64,000 bases of DNA from Epichloe hybrida (taxonomy: Eukaryota > Ascomycota > Sordariomycetes > Hypocreales > Clavicipitaceae), in NCBI GenBank assembly GCA_019022495.1, contig JAFEKR010000002.1, positions 5,208,001-5,272,000 on the forward strand, given 5' to 3'. The position numbers and the translations under genes were made by a program. Positions 23,126 to 36,245 of this stretch are shown here, one piece after another (within the stretch, counting starts at the first letter, position 1; the number at the start of each line of letters is the position of its first letter). A model generated the notes under the pieces. It saw only the letters and a program-made list of their open reading frames with translations, made no database searches and was not told the origin of the DNA.

Positions 23126-24560
23126 TGTTGAAGGGCCAACGTTGACTGAGGCAGCGGACGCTGAATAAACCGTCGACGACAACGAGCAGACGTCATCATT
23201 TGAACGGCATTGTCGGCGGCTGTAGGCTCCGCTCCCATGGTCTGCAGCAAACCAGAGGCTGGTTCCTGAATCGTTGATTTCAATGACCACAGAGAGTTGT
23301 TGCTTCTTGACGTGGCACAATGGCTTGCATCGATTACGACAGACGGCGATGTTGATCGAGAAGAAGCATATCTGATATCTGGAAAAGACGGAAGAAAGCT
23401 CGAAATCAAGCTCAAGACGATATGCAGACCCTCGAGTCCCATGTCGCTGATGATTCTTCGACCCTTGAAAATGAACAAGGCTTTCTGTGCTAGCCTCGCT
23501 GCAATGGTGTGTGCCTTGCTTAACGCACAGCTTTAGTCTTGAGATTGGTGACTGATAATGATGTCACACATGCGAGAAACCGACGCTTGTCTGAAGGAGA
23601 GAAAACGAGGCTCGTCACCCATATTTCAAGAGTCTGTTTCCTCCATAAATTACATCGGGGGTCCCAGGTTTCTGGGAGTGGTTCAGCCTCCTGGCTGGGG
23701 TAACATCGCATGCCTTGTCCCGCACATCGAACTGAAGCTGCATTGAGCTACCTTGCGATTTGCTCGTCGACGACCATATGGGAGAACATCGTCCTGGGCT
23801 CATCAGCTTCCACACTCCCGTCTCCGATTGGCAGCAACGATCGCTGCATCAGGCTCGCCGTTGCGGATAAACCAGCCACGATTCGCCGCCACGGCCGTTG
23901 TGATACCTCGACCGCGTTTCTTCTTCTCACGACACTCGCTTTTCGAGTCACATCTTCAGCCAACCAAGGTGCACAAAGCATACTTGGCACGGGAAACCCG
24001 GGCGCAGATGGATTTTCGTTCCTTGTCGCTTTTATTGCCAAGGCACCTTTCCCCAGAGGGATCTCTAAGAGTCCAATGGAAAATTTGCCTCGACAGATGC
24101 ATTCATTAAGTTGCGCATAAACTCTTGCCCAACACAATATGTGTGGGCTTTGTGTAGTAATTGCTAGTGTCATGTAGTACTAATAATTCATCGTGGCGAT
24201 TGGTGTCGTCTCATGTTGGCTCAGGTGGACAGATTGCCATGAAGGGCGAACAGATATGATACATTTCTTCCCCATTCATGGAGCCTGGTAGGAGAACAAA
24301 GAAGAGACCAGGCTGGGTAATTTCTTTGGGTGGAAAAAACTTACAATGCAACAAAGTAAAAAACGATGTCGTTGAATCAGAAGTAGGAAATAGTCCCACC
24401 ACCCCCTGCCCTTCCAGAGTTGCATATACTGGGACACAATGATGTGATTGATTGGCTGGTAGATGCTTACCTAACATGACTCGATGGACCTCTTTCAGAC
24501 TCGACGGCCACCTCGTCCGTCCACGATCAGCTACATTTGACGACGCCAGGTCTGCCAAAA
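23126..24560. other. Decayed stretch with unassigned coding-like fragments, then nuo17.8 promoter
   Basis: Both strands carry medium open frames. The most protein-like is on the minus strand at 24173-23748 (for example GKFSIGLLEIPLGKGALAIK) and may be part of the same decayed locus as the Nudix pseudogene. I could not assign a family, and several frames end in stops. From about 24200 to 24560 the sequence is upstream DNA of the complex I gene. Confidence 0.35.
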
Positions 24561-25270
24561 ATGTTCGCCACACGACAAAGGGTAGGCCACATTGCCCGAC
24601 AGCTGCCGCGGGCGGCTCGAAGCTACGCATCCGAGGCCCATGGCCACCACAAGGCCGCCGAGGTCAATGAGTCTTTCGGGGTACGCAACCAGAATGAAAC
24701 AGCTCCCTCCTCACCTTCCAAGGACGTCCGCAATGGCTATAGAGCTTAGCTAGTGGGCAGTGCCACTGACGGGGTGATTGCAGAAAGGATCGATCGCTAC
24801 CATTGCCGTCTTCTTCGGCGGAGTGGCGTTCTACCAGCTCATCCCCAAGAAGGGCGAGGACTCGTCCGTCACGAACCTGATCAACAAGTATTTGTCGAGG
24901 AAGGAGGACTGGGAGGAAACGAACGCTCTGCACACCAAAGCCATGGAGCAAGCTGGTTACGACAGAAATCTCTTCGAGAACACCTCGAACAAGCACAGAT
25001 TCGTCGACGTCGCGTATCCCGAGTAGGTCTTCCTGAATGAGTTGTCGCTTTTTCTTTCTTCTTTCCCCACTCCTGGACCGCCCGTACTTCCGACCACGAG
25101 CGTCTGCTAACGCGAGCTGTCCAAATTCCAGGGCTTTACAATCTCATGCCGTACGAAATATCCAAGCCGGCCATCTGCTGAAACTCGACCACGTCGTGGA
25201 GCGCTACAAACAAAAACACCTGGAGAACGAGGAAAGGAAGGCGAAGAAGCTGGCTCAGCAGAAGGAGTAA
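24561..25270 (+). CDS. nuo17.8: NADH:ubiquinone oxidoreductase 17.8 kDa subunit
   Basis: Accessory subunit of mitochondrial complex I found in fungi. Exons 24561-24680, 24784-25022 and 25132-25270 give 165 residues. The N-terminus (MFATRQRVGHIARQLPRAAR) is an Arg-rich mitochondrial presequence followed by SYASEAHGHHKAAEVNESFG. A single membrane segment (SIATIAVFFGGVAFYQLI) follows, then the conserved YLSRKEDWEETNALHTKAME and NKHRFVDVAYPEA. The C-terminus is a highly charged helix (HLENEERKAKKLAQQKE). Introns are phase 0 and phase 2 with CTGAC and CTAAC branch sites. An in-frame TTG upstream exists, but the ATG at 24561 starts the presequence. Confidence 0.93.
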
Positions 25271-26248
25271 ACGGGACGGGACTCGTTGTACAGATTCTGA
25301 TGACAAGAGGGAGAGGCAGAGGCAGAGGCAGAGGCAGAGGCAGAGAAAGAGAATTTTACCACGCCTAGATAAAAAGGACGCGTTTCTTTTGTACAAACGT
25401 CAGGGATTTTCCTCATCATCTAAATATTCCAAGTGACCGTCAAACTTACATTAGCATCCCCAGTGATCTTGTCTCGCTCGTTGCGCCGTGCAAGGTTTCT
25501 GTCATTCACAGTAGATATGGCATGAGAAAACACAACATCAGTGCTGCGCGTCTCGGCGAAGATCGTCAACGCGCCACATAGCAACCTGATGTACCGGAAG
25601 TAGAGAAATTTCTGCATACATGCATTGTCCCTGGTCGAGTTTCACAGCGGCAGGGCAGCTACATAAACACCGAGCAATGCATCTGATTATCAACGTGCTT
25701 TTTTTTATGCCCCGACCAGAAGGGCAAATGCCGATGTTTGACAGTGTCGACCGCGTTTGAACAAGGTTGCTACCATTTTCAGAAATAACCGTATTTATCT
25801 ATTCTGACTACGCCTGGGTTTGTCACTAGTCATCTGTTATGAGTGACCCTGAGGGTAATTCTGCGAGCCAGTCTATGGAATGTCTTGGGATTGATTACTT
25901 TGACCATAGGACGATAGGTATGACAAGAGACATGATGTATCCATCATCATCTTGTGTGGCCGCGGCTCTTCTCAGACATCACATCATCAGCAGCACATGC
26001 CACATCCGTTGCAATGGTGAGTTTGCATGCGCGTAATTTGCGAGGTCACAGTAAAGAGACACGATACAGTTCAGTAAAAAGAGAAATTGCAGATGACGAC
26101 GATGCATCCGTTTGGTACTATCATGTACTCATAGTCATCACAACGACTTTTGATAGAGGCATCGCCACTCTACCAAACCCAATCCTTTTTCGCCCGAAAA
26201 TGTCCGTGAATGCAAAAACCACCCTAGACAACCACCAAAACGACCTTC
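25271..26248. other. Convergent intergenic region with GAGGCA repeat
   Basis: This holds the 3' ends of the complex I gene (plus strand) and ribosomal protein gene (minus strand). A GAGGCA microsatellite occupies 25312-25345. No gene is supported in the remaining 900 bases. Confidence 0.5.
25312..25345. repeat. GAGGCA hexanucleotide microsatellite
   Basis: About five tandem GAGGCA units lie just after the nuo17.8 stop, probably in its 3' UTR. Confidence 0.95.
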
Positions 26249-27083
<835 letters not shown>

Positions 27084-29086
27084 GGTCGCGGTTGTGTTGA
27101 TGTACGAATTCGCCTATCGATGCTGTATCGACGAGCGAATGTGGTGGCCGGAATGGAGTCGATTTAGAGGGCTGTTGAATCGCTTGCGGATTGACGAGCC
27201 TACCACTGTAAATTTTGCTGGTAGGGTTTTCGTGCCCTTCGCCCCTCAAATCACGTGGTATACAGCCCCTAGGCGAAGAGAAGTATCCACCGATCAATTT
27301 TTTGGAAAGTATGTATGCACAGATTACGGAGTGGGTCCACATTGCGCTCTCCTTGTAATATCGGATCTAACTGAACACCACCAAGGCGTTAAGTATTTCA
27401 CGTGCTTCTTTTTTTCTTGGTCCTAGAAAATCGTCAGAACATCATGCAAGTTGGCGATGACGTATTCGTACTTTTTGATGCTTTTTGCTCAGTTCTTGAT
27501 CACTTCTCTGTTGCGCTTTGCTTCAGAAATGTCACGCAGTACGACTGGGAACAACCTAGCAGTTATTGGTAGCAGGGGCGGTTGGTTAACTTCTGCGACT
27601 GGCACTCAGTACTATTGTCATCCATTGACGCATGGCCAAGCTAGCGAGGACTGATGGCTGCTAGCCAGCTTGGCAAGCCCTGATGAACATTGCACGTTTC
27701 ATCATCTTGTTTGCATGATACCAAGGCGGTCGAGGCCAGTGTTTGGAGCGCTCACGGCTCAGTCGAATATTGATGACTCGAGCTGTCGACGCCGGGCATG
27801 CGCATAGCATTCGCTTGGCTTTCCATCGTGTGTCTTCATCAAGAGCCCTTGAGCCACGATAGTCGGATTGCCATTGTAGTAATGACAATTTCTTGGACAT
27901 GACGGTGAGTGTCTCGGCTGCTTGGCTGAATTCCTGAGCATTAAGTCATCATGGCAAGCAAACAGAGCTGCGAGGGTTACGCCGAGACGGACCTGGTCGT
28001 CTGCATTTCGCAGGCCCATCATATTTTAATACGGCTTTAATACTTCTTTGCGTCACATTTCGCTCATCACGGAGCAGCGTTTGCTATCTTGAGAGTAAAA
28101 CATGAGCCCAGCCAAGCCAGACACCAGGCTCCACCTGAGTAGCGAGAAGCGAGCTGCAAGCACCAGCAAAAGTCTCGATTTGGAGTCTAGTTTCTTGGCA
28201 TGAATAGTTGGTGCCATGTACAAACTACCAAATTGGTGCTCGATTTATTTTTCCACGCCCCCCGATCCGTGGCATGTGCCCAGAGTCTGCCACATTGCCC
28301 AGATCGGCGGCACATGCAATTTCAATTTTGACACAACTGCCCGGCTTTCCATCCTGGGAATTCGTCAGAGCTGGCAAGACCAGCCTTTCAGTTTCTTGAT
28401 CGATTTGCCTCTATCTCGGAGATGTACGGACTACCGATCAAGCCTCCTGACCTTCGAGTCAAGGCGCGCGAGATGCTTTACCAACGAGCCAAGTGTGGCG
28501 GCTGCTGCTGTTTAAGCTCTTGGCCGAGCCACCAGCTGGCGACGCCGGCTCGTACTATGCGGCCCTGCCTTGGGCTTGGCAGTCTCGGCGTCGTCTTCTC
28601 TTTTGCTGTCATGAGATACCGCCAAGCCTTGGAGCTCCAACGCCAGCCCCCGAATGCTCTCAAATGCTCCAGGATGAACTGGTCCGCGCCCCCCCCCAAA
28701 TGGCTGGTGCGAGCGGTAGTCTTGTCTTCATACATATTAATATAGAGGCACGCCTCGTCTTTTCATGGATTGTTGATTTGTTTGATACCTTTTGTCCCTT
28801 TCGCAACAACTAACTTGAATTTGGCGGTGGCACAGTCTTTTACAAGTGGCCAACATCGGGAACGTCTTCCATTGTCCTCGGTGTATCTTTCGCAACTCGA
28901 AAACGCTACTGAAGGCAATGTGTTCCAGCTTGTGTTCGGCGGGAAAACTTGCCGTCGTCAATAAATGAGATCGCTGATCAGGGGGCCCCTTAACGACCCA
29001 GGAACCAGTGAAGCTCCTTGACTGATTTAGCAGAGAAACTTCATCGAGTTATTGGAACACCAGACTCCTGGTGCTCGTGCCTGACA
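27084..29086. other. 2-kb intergenic region
   Basis: Divergent spacer between the ribosomal protein gene and the membrane-protein gene. Open frames of up to about 140 codons occur on both strands without recognisable protein character. I see no repeat or RNA gene. The first 300 bases are presumably the RPS15 promoter. Confidence 0.5.
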
Positions 29087-30194
29087 ATGGCATCTCCGGA
29101 GCCTGCACCGAGCCGTTCCACATCTCAGCCTCCCATCACGGCAGCCCCTGCCTCTGTTGCCACTGCCACTCCCCCGAGCTCGCTCGTCACTACGACGAGT
29201 GCAGCATTTCCACCGTTGACGACACCATGGATAAATCCTCTAAGCTGTACCTGGACATACGTCGTTGATCATCCAGCCGACAAGGCTAAGCCAGGCGCGG
29301 TCGCATACTTAGATCTCCAACCCATGCCGGGAGACAAGACCTTGTCTTGCTATCCCAATAGCATGTTCTCTTTTGGCCGTACCGGTATTTTCAGTCCTGG
29401 TACATGCCCGGGCGGATGGACGACTGCATCCTTGCACGTGGACGAGAATGCCCCAGCAACTACGACAGCTATATGCTGTTCATAGTAAGTTCATAACCGT
29501 CCTCCAGTATTCTCGAACTGCGCATATCTAACTGGACCTCAGCGGATACACCCTCCTCAGCGGATCAGCTTGCAGGCGCTCAGTTGCCACAGCTCTGGCT
29601 GTTCCTATCACTTACGATACCACGGCCGGAACATACAACGTGTTGACCAAGTCCACCACGACCTTGTACAGCGCCCTGCTAGCGGTTAGCACCATACAAG
29701 TCCAGTTCGGAGAGGACGACAAGAGACGCCTAGGAATCGAAACCGATAAAGAAAGTTCAGGATCTCTAATGCCACTGGGTACCCGCATTGGTATTGCAGT
29801 AGGCATCGGCGCTTTCATTCTGCTTTGTGTGGGACTGGTCTATTTAGCGCTTGCCAGACGGCGACGCTCCAGAGAAGGGTTAACAAAGGATCGGTTGATG
29901 CGAGACTTGAAGTCTATGCACCGTCGTGGTCCATCGGATAATGGTCCGTATAACAGCGATTCGAGCATGTCTGCTGCGAGTAGTGGTCCATATTTTGTTC
30001 ATGAGCAACGTGAGCCGCCGCCGGCTTACGATACTCGGTCGAGAAGGACGTCTAGAAAACGAGATGGTGACCATGACAGACTAACAGATGGCGAGATCAG
30101 AGCGCTCAATGAGCAAAAGGCCGTCATACAACAACGACTTGATGAGCTGGAGAGCCTAGAATCTAGAGGAGACGGGCCTCGAACGGGCAGCTGA
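29087..30194 (+). CDS. Single-pass membrane protein with PPxY motif, function unknown
   Basis: Exons 29087-29484 and 29543-30194 give 349 residues. The N-terminal third is Ser/Thr/Pro-rich, followed by a Cys-containing extracellular-type region (CYPNSMFSFG, SPGTCPGGWT, AICCSYGYTL). One strong membrane segment (IGIAVGIGAFILLCVGLVYL) is followed at once by ARRRRSR, giving an outside-N, inside-C topology. The cytosolic tail contains PPPAYD, a PPxY site of the kind bound by WW domains of Rsp5-type ubiquitin ligases, and ends in a charged helix. The layout resembles fungal Mid2/WSC-like surface proteins, but no cleavable signal peptide is obvious from the first ATG and no WSC domain is present. 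No firm function. Confidence 0.85.
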
Positions 30195-31031
30195 TGATGA
30201 CAGCATGTGGCCTTCATATGCTGGGACTCGGCCGCGGTTCACGGGATGGGAATTTTTTTTCATGTTCATGATACCTATTGTAGCGTTCGGTGTACTGATC
30301 GGTATAAAACACGGATTTTTAATTTCTTGAGAATTTTTCAGAAAGAAGCATCAAAGATGTATTAAGATGCAATTAGTTACAATCATCTTATCGTCATCGC
30401 TAAGCTCCGAGATTGAATATCATGCGTCGAGGCCGCTACATATATTTTTAGTGCCTGACTTATTTGCCCGGCCCTGTGTTAGTAGGCATTAATGATGCTG
30501 AAAGTTAGTAATGGATTAAATAGTCAGTGCTTACACCTATTGGTCAGTCGTTGTCGTCTGATCAGACAGAGCGAACGATACATTGAACGGACATTGGCTT
30601 TGCACAGCCAAGAAGTTCATCACCGAGGTACATGATTCCGCCTTGTCCAGTTGCGTCCCTCATTTTAGTCCGCAGTGTTACACCACTATATGTAACACAT
30701 CAGGGGGCTGCTCGGCCCGGCGTGCTGGACCCCTGTACATACATATTTCTGGCAATTGGCAGCCTCTCCATTTAGCGGTGAGGGGTCTACGTCCGTATTA
30801 GGGGGGTCTTCAGGACCTTGCATGCTATTGTTCGTCGTCCCGCCCAGCCGCCCAGCCGCCCCACCCACTTCCCCTGTGGCGCCGTCCCGTTGGTCGACCC
30901 CGCGGCTTCTCTGGGACATCTGATCTGGAACCCCCTTCAACCACAACAGCGCTGTGCGCTTTCTTCGTCTCTCCTCTACTATCTCCGAGGCAGCTTAGCC
31001 GTCGACCGGTTTCACGACTGAATCTTCCACA
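30195..31031. other. Alpha-tubulin upstream region
   Basis: This includes the 3' end of the membrane-protein gene and the tubulin promoter. The last 200 bases are C-rich, with a C/T-rich leader before the start. No gene is seen. Confidence 0.5.
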
Positions 31032-32811
31032 ATGAAGGGCGAGGTAGGCATTTACCATGTTCTTCTGGCTTCGACCCCCTCGAGCCATTCGTGCGGCACA
31101 TCACGCAGTCTCAATGGCTTGAGCTTCCACCTCTGATTCCCTTGTCAACCTCTGCTTCTGGAAACTCGTCTTTTGCTGATGTCGGGTCATGAGGTAGATC
31201 CTTCACATTCACCTGGGCCAGGCCGGTGTTCAGCTCGGAAATTCCGCCTGGGAGCTGTAAGTCACACAACGCGACCCTATCCTCCCCCTCTTGCTGACCA
31301 TTGGTGATTGTGTAAAACGTATTTCTGATCGTTGACGATTTAGCTACCTTCTCGAACATGGCCTCGGTCCAGATGGTCGACCCGACCCTAATGCGAAGGA
31401 CATTGGCGACCAGGGCTCTTTCGAAACGTTTTTCACCGAGACCAGCAGTGGAAAGCATGTTCCCCGATCCATCTTCATGGATCTCGACCCTTCTCCCGTT
31501 GATGAGGTTCGAACCGGTTCTTACCGCCAGCTTTTCCACCCTGAACTATTGATAAGCGGCAAGGAGGATGCTGCCAACAACTATGCCCGTGGTCATTACA
31601 CCATCGGGAAGGAGATGGTCGACACTGTCATGGACCGTGTCCGCCGTGTTACTGGTGAGTTGAGGTTCACCGGGATTCACTATCCAGATAGATACTCATC
31701 ACGTTTATCGTGGCTAGCCTGGCGTCCGCGATATCGTCCCTGTTGCTAATCACGCGCATTGATCAGACAATTGCGACTCCTTGCAAGGCTTCCTGATCTT
31801 TCATTCTTTCGGCGGTGGTACCGGTTCTGGTTTCGGCGCTCTGATGCTTGAACGTCTTGCCACCGAGTTTGGCAAGAAAACTAAGCTCGAATTTGCCGTG
31901 TATCCTTCGCCTCGAACTAACACCGCCGTCGTCGAACCTTACAATGCTGTACTGTCCACTCACAGCACTATTGAGAACTCTGACTGCACTTTTCTTGTCG
32001 ACAACGAGGCGGTATACGACATCTGCCGCCGTAACCTTGACATTACCCGCCCCTCTCACGAACACCTCAATCGCCTGATCGCCCAGGTTGTCAGCTCCAT
32101 CACTTCGTCCTTGCGTTTCGACGGTGCTCTCAATGTCGATCTGAACGAGTTCCAAACCAACTTGGTCCCTTACCCCCGCATCCACTATCCTTTGATCAGC
32201 TACGCTCCCGTCGTTTCAGCTTCCAAGAGCAAGCATGAGAGCTTCAAGGTGTCAGAACTCACCCTGCAGTGTAAGTACAAAATCAACCAAACCACTTGGT
32301 CGCCGAGTCCTAGCATCTTTAACATGTTCGACTAGGCTTCGAGCCCAACAATCAGATGGTCGTTTGCGATCCCCGAAACGGAAAGTACATGGCTGTCGTT
32401 TTGCTGTACCGCGGTGATGTCGTGCCCCGTGACTGTAACTCAGCTATTGCCCAAGTCAAGGCCAAAGCCTCCTTTAACTTGGTTGAGTGGTGTCCGACTG
32501 GTTTCAAGCTCGGCATCAACTACCAGAAGCCCGTCGCCGTCCCCGGCCCTGCCGAAGATGGCGCTCTCGCCTCTGTCGAGCGATCCGTTTCTATGCTGTC
32601 CAATACCACGGCCATTGCCGAAGCTTGGTCCCGACTCGACCACAAATTCGACCTCATGCACAGCAAGCGTGCTTTCGTGCACTGGTATGTCGGCGAAGGC
32701 ATGGAGGAAGGTGAATTCACCGAGGCTCGCGAGGATCTCGCTGCTCTCGAGAAGGACTACGAGGAGGTAGCGGCCGATGGTATTGAGGCAGAGGAGGAGC
32801 TGGAGTACTAA
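31032..32811 (+). CDS. tubB: Alpha-tubulin, divergent second type
   Basis: Forms alpha/beta heterodimers in microtubules. Exons 31032-31043 (MKGE only), 31198-31256, 31344-31654, 31767-32270 and 32336-32811 give 453 residues. The GTP-binding signature GGGTGSG is at residues 143-149, and the C-terminus is acidic and ends in EY, the tyrosine of alpha-tubulins. The N-terminus reads [20 protein letters not shown] rather than the MREVISINIGQAG common in the main alpha-tubulin, which suggests the second paralogue; in Aspergillus nidulans tubB is needed mainly for sexual development (family knowledge; orthology inferred). All introns are confirmed by frame and conserved flanks. The 12-base first exon is easily missed. 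Confidence 0.95.
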
Positions 32812-33414
32812 AGAGCCTGGAACGCAACCCGACGATTCCGCTGCCATGTCTTTGCTGTACGACCGTATATTCCGGATCGGACTGGTTCTCAGGAACGGAT
32901 AATTTCCCAACACGATAGAACGGAATGACTCTGTTCTGAAGCCGGAATGTCGAGTGATATCGAACATTCGCTCTGACGCAGGCAGAGGAGTCTCGGAGTC
33001 TAACTCTGTTCCTTGTAAGGCGGCAGTACCAAACAAGGGGGAAAAAATGGGCACAAGGACACGGAGCAGCCATTTTTATATGCCCATTCAAATGCCACAT
33101 TACTTGATAGATAGGCGAAATGTTTTGTTTCATTCACGTGGAACAGTCAGGAATTAACAGTTGGGAGAAGTGCGGTAAATATGGTGATTGATGTATGCGA
33201 GAGCTAGTTCGGGCGGTAGGGAAAAGAATCAAGGCGAGACAGAACGGGGAAGCCCTCATATATGAGGTTTCTGAACTGAAGCTTGATGAGAAATCTATGA
33301 TTCCTTATTGCCTAGAATACGTTTGAACCCCCAAGCCCTTTTTGTTCATCATGTACACAACGGCCCAACATTGAAACATGAACCATGATTCAAACACACG
33401 TGTGTCCGCACTCG
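32812..33414. other. Convergent spacer, alpha-tubulin / NOP12
   Basis: About 600 bases of 3' flanking sequence for both convergent genes. No gene or strong repeat is seen. Confidence 0.5.
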
Positions 33415-35325
33415 TCACGACTTCTTTTTCCAGTCTGCAGCCCTTCGGGCACTTCTATTCTTTGGCTTCGGCCTCCCCTTACTCTTCTTGCCCTTGCCAA
33501 ATTTGAGGTCCCTGGGGCGACCATCGTTCGCGGATGCTCTGTTGCCCTCGAAGACCATCCTTTGAGAGGGGTCACGGGCGGTATTAGCTCTGTCACCGCC
33601 GTCGTCGTCGTTCACATTCTTGCGGCGCATGAAGCCTCCGGCGCGACCGAGCAGTCTGTTTGCACGACCAGCGGCAGCTTGTTGCTCGGGCGTCATTTTG
33701 GGAGTGTATTTTGTGCTGCGGGACTGGCGGTCAGCGGCTTGGACCTTGGCTCTGCTTCGCTCTTGGGCGAGGGCTGTTTTGCGAGGGTCCTTGGCTCGAG
33801 TGACGCGCAGGTTGCGCGGGAGCAAGGGGGGGAACTTCTTGCCGTCTAGGAGGAGGGCGGCTTCGACGTCGTTGGTGTCCTAGATAGTGGTGGAGCGTTA
33901 GCAACTTTTTTTTGGGTTTTTGCAGAGGCATACATGAGAGAGAATAAAGGCTTTTCTTCTCAGTCGGAGCAGCGGTACAACTTACGTAGAATTGGACATA
34001 GGCGAAGCCCTTGCCGACTCTGGTCTTGGGGTCTCGCACAACGCGCACGTTCTCTACCTTGCCTGTTTTACCAAAAGTCCGCCAAAGCCCTTCTTCCGCA
34101 TCGGCGGGAACCTTGGTGCGCTTCTTCTCGACCTGTCCACCGTCCTCGTTGGTACTGACGACGGTTTCGTCGTCGATGAAGGTCAGGTTTCCGACGAAGA
34201 CACAGCGACGGTGGTCTGTGGGACTGGGGTGCGCCACGCTGTCGACGCGAATGTGCCGGCCGAGAACTTCGCTTCCGTTAAGCTTCGAGGCCACCAACCG
34301 AGCGGCAGCGGAAGTGGAAAACACAGCATAGGCGTTGGCAGATTTGGTTGTGGTCCCCATGAGAGACTTAGTGATGTAGGCTGCTCGCTTGGGCATGGAG
34401 CGCGTGGAGAAGGCGACGGATCGGAAACGGATGGATTCAAATTTTTGGGCGGGTGTGTCGTTGTGGTCCAGGGCGGATGACAGATGGGCGACTAGGGTCT
34501 TTTTGGCGGCTTTGGAGGAGATGGCGTCGATTGATACGTTGGCGAGGAAGACGGTACGGTTTGCTTTTTCAATATCCAGGTCTTTGTCCCTGGACTCTTT
34601 GGAAAAGCTCTCATGCGTGGGGACGGCTTCGGCGCCTTCTTTTTGTTCTTCCTCTTCCTCTTGCTCCTCTGCCTTGGCTTTCTGCCGTTTGCTAGATAGT
34701 TCCCTGGGGTCATCCTTTGTTAACTCGGCCAGGTACTTGGCTTCCAAATCATCGTTTTCAATTTTTCTCTTGCGCTTTCTTTCTCTTCTGGGCCGTTGCT
34801 CCTCTGAAATTCGAGTGTTTTGCTGGTCGGCTTCGGTCGTGGAGATGTCGCCAGGTTTCTCGATTTCTCCGTCGTCTTCTTTACTTTCGTCGCTGTCATT
34901 AGATGAAGCGTCGTCATCTTCATCGAAATCTAGCTGTTCGCTGATTTCGGACAGCTCTTCATCATCATTTTCTTTCCCCTCCACATCACCGCTGGCGCTT
35001 GCTTCGTTCACAGACTTTGACTCCCCGCGGGCCTTCTTTTCCAACAACGCTGAATAGCGGGACTTGGGAGGAGCTTGTACTGGACCGGCCTATGATGTGT
35101 TAAAATTGAGTCATATCATACTTGTATTTCTAGTATCTGGAGAAAATGAACGTACACTGCTGGTAAATAAAGCGTTGAGGGTGGGGTCAATCGCCTTGGA
35201 GGAGGCTGCCAACTTGGTCGTTCTAAAACAAGCTGTCAGCAAATCGATTCGACCAATCTTACCAGAATACAACATTGAAAAGGGATTTTGAATCTGTGTG
35301 CAGTTTGAACTAACTTCTTGGCCAT
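33415..35325 (-). CDS. NOP12: Nucleolar RNA-binding protein Nop12
   Basis: Nucleolar protein for pre-25S rRNA maturation. Exons 35325-35315 (11 bases), 35222-35156, 35089-33986 and 33879-33415 give 548 residues. The N-terminus (MAKKTTKLAASSKAIDPTLN, ALFTSS) fits the family. Residues 50-200 are acidic then Lys/Arg-rich (RPRRERKRKRK). RRM1 begins at about 204 (NRTVFLANVS) and RRM2 at about 322 (RCVFVGNLTF, RNP2) with GKGFAYVQFY as RNP1, right at the third exon boundary. The C-terminal tail is basic (KYTPKMTPEQQAAAGRANRL, KGKKSKGRPKPKNRSARRAA). Each splice keeps frame. It is divergent from DEP1. Confidence 0.94.
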
Positions 35326-36245
35326 TATGAGTGTGGGTGTTGGCTGTTGTGCCAAAAGTGAGCCGTCAGACACTGGTGATGACTGCCGACCTACCTACTA
35401 CTTCGGCAACTGCGGGAGGGAAAAATATTCCAAAATTTCTGGGCAATTGGACCCTCGACGCAACAAGCTGGCTGCCAACCCACTTGCCCTGTGTCACGGA
35501 CCTGGGGCCAATTGGAGCCAGAGAGACCCACCAGATGGCCAGAGCCTTGCGGCCGGAACAATGTGTCATTGGCTTTGCGGCCGCGGCTGGCAGACAGGCC
35601 AAATCCCCCATGATCACAGATCGCGGTTCTGCCAGACGTCACCGCTCGGCACCCCCGTCTGCAAAGTGGTTCAGTAATGCTGCCCGCTAATAGCAGGTAC
35701 AGTGGTGTACATCCCACTGTAATACCTACACCGCAGATCTCCCAGTGAAGTAGCCCCCCATCTGCCCACCAGCGGAAAGACCGAGAGACGGAGCTCTCAC
35801 TGCTCAGTCACAGACGCCGACTCTGCGCGAGCGGCCCTCCCTCTCTCGCTTCTTCTGCTGCTGCTGCTGCTGCTGCTTCTCCGTCACCACACTTCCACTT
35901 CCTCAACACCACCCACACGCTGCAACCGCTCTGTTCTGCTCCTCACTGCCCTTGCTGTTCGCGCTGCGTTTGCCAATCCCACGTCTAGACGTCTTTGGGC
36001 ACCTTCCCCGTCCACTACCCACTGCAGACTTTGCGGGCACCACCTCCCACTCTCCATCGCTCGCCGGCTGCTGGGCTCTCGACTCCTTAAACCCCATCGC
36101 AGCTCCGCGAGAGACCTTGCCATCTCACACTTCGAGACAGATACATCAGGCCTTCCAGCAAGGCAGAGGCCTTGGCTTTGACCGTATCGCCGTCAGACCT
36201 GACCCGCCGGCGCGATCGACCGCACAACTACTGGTCCGAGAAGCC
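35326..36245. promoter_or_regulatory. Divergent promoter NOP12 / DEP1
   Basis: A 920-base spacer. A CTG trinucleotide run lies at 35855-35876, followed by C/T-rich leader sequence for DEP1. The frame is open upstream of the DEP1 ATG but has no in-frame ATG. Confidence 0.5.
35855..35876. repeat. CTG trinucleotide microsatellite
   Basis: Seven CTG units in the probable 5' region of DEP1. Confidence 0.95.
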
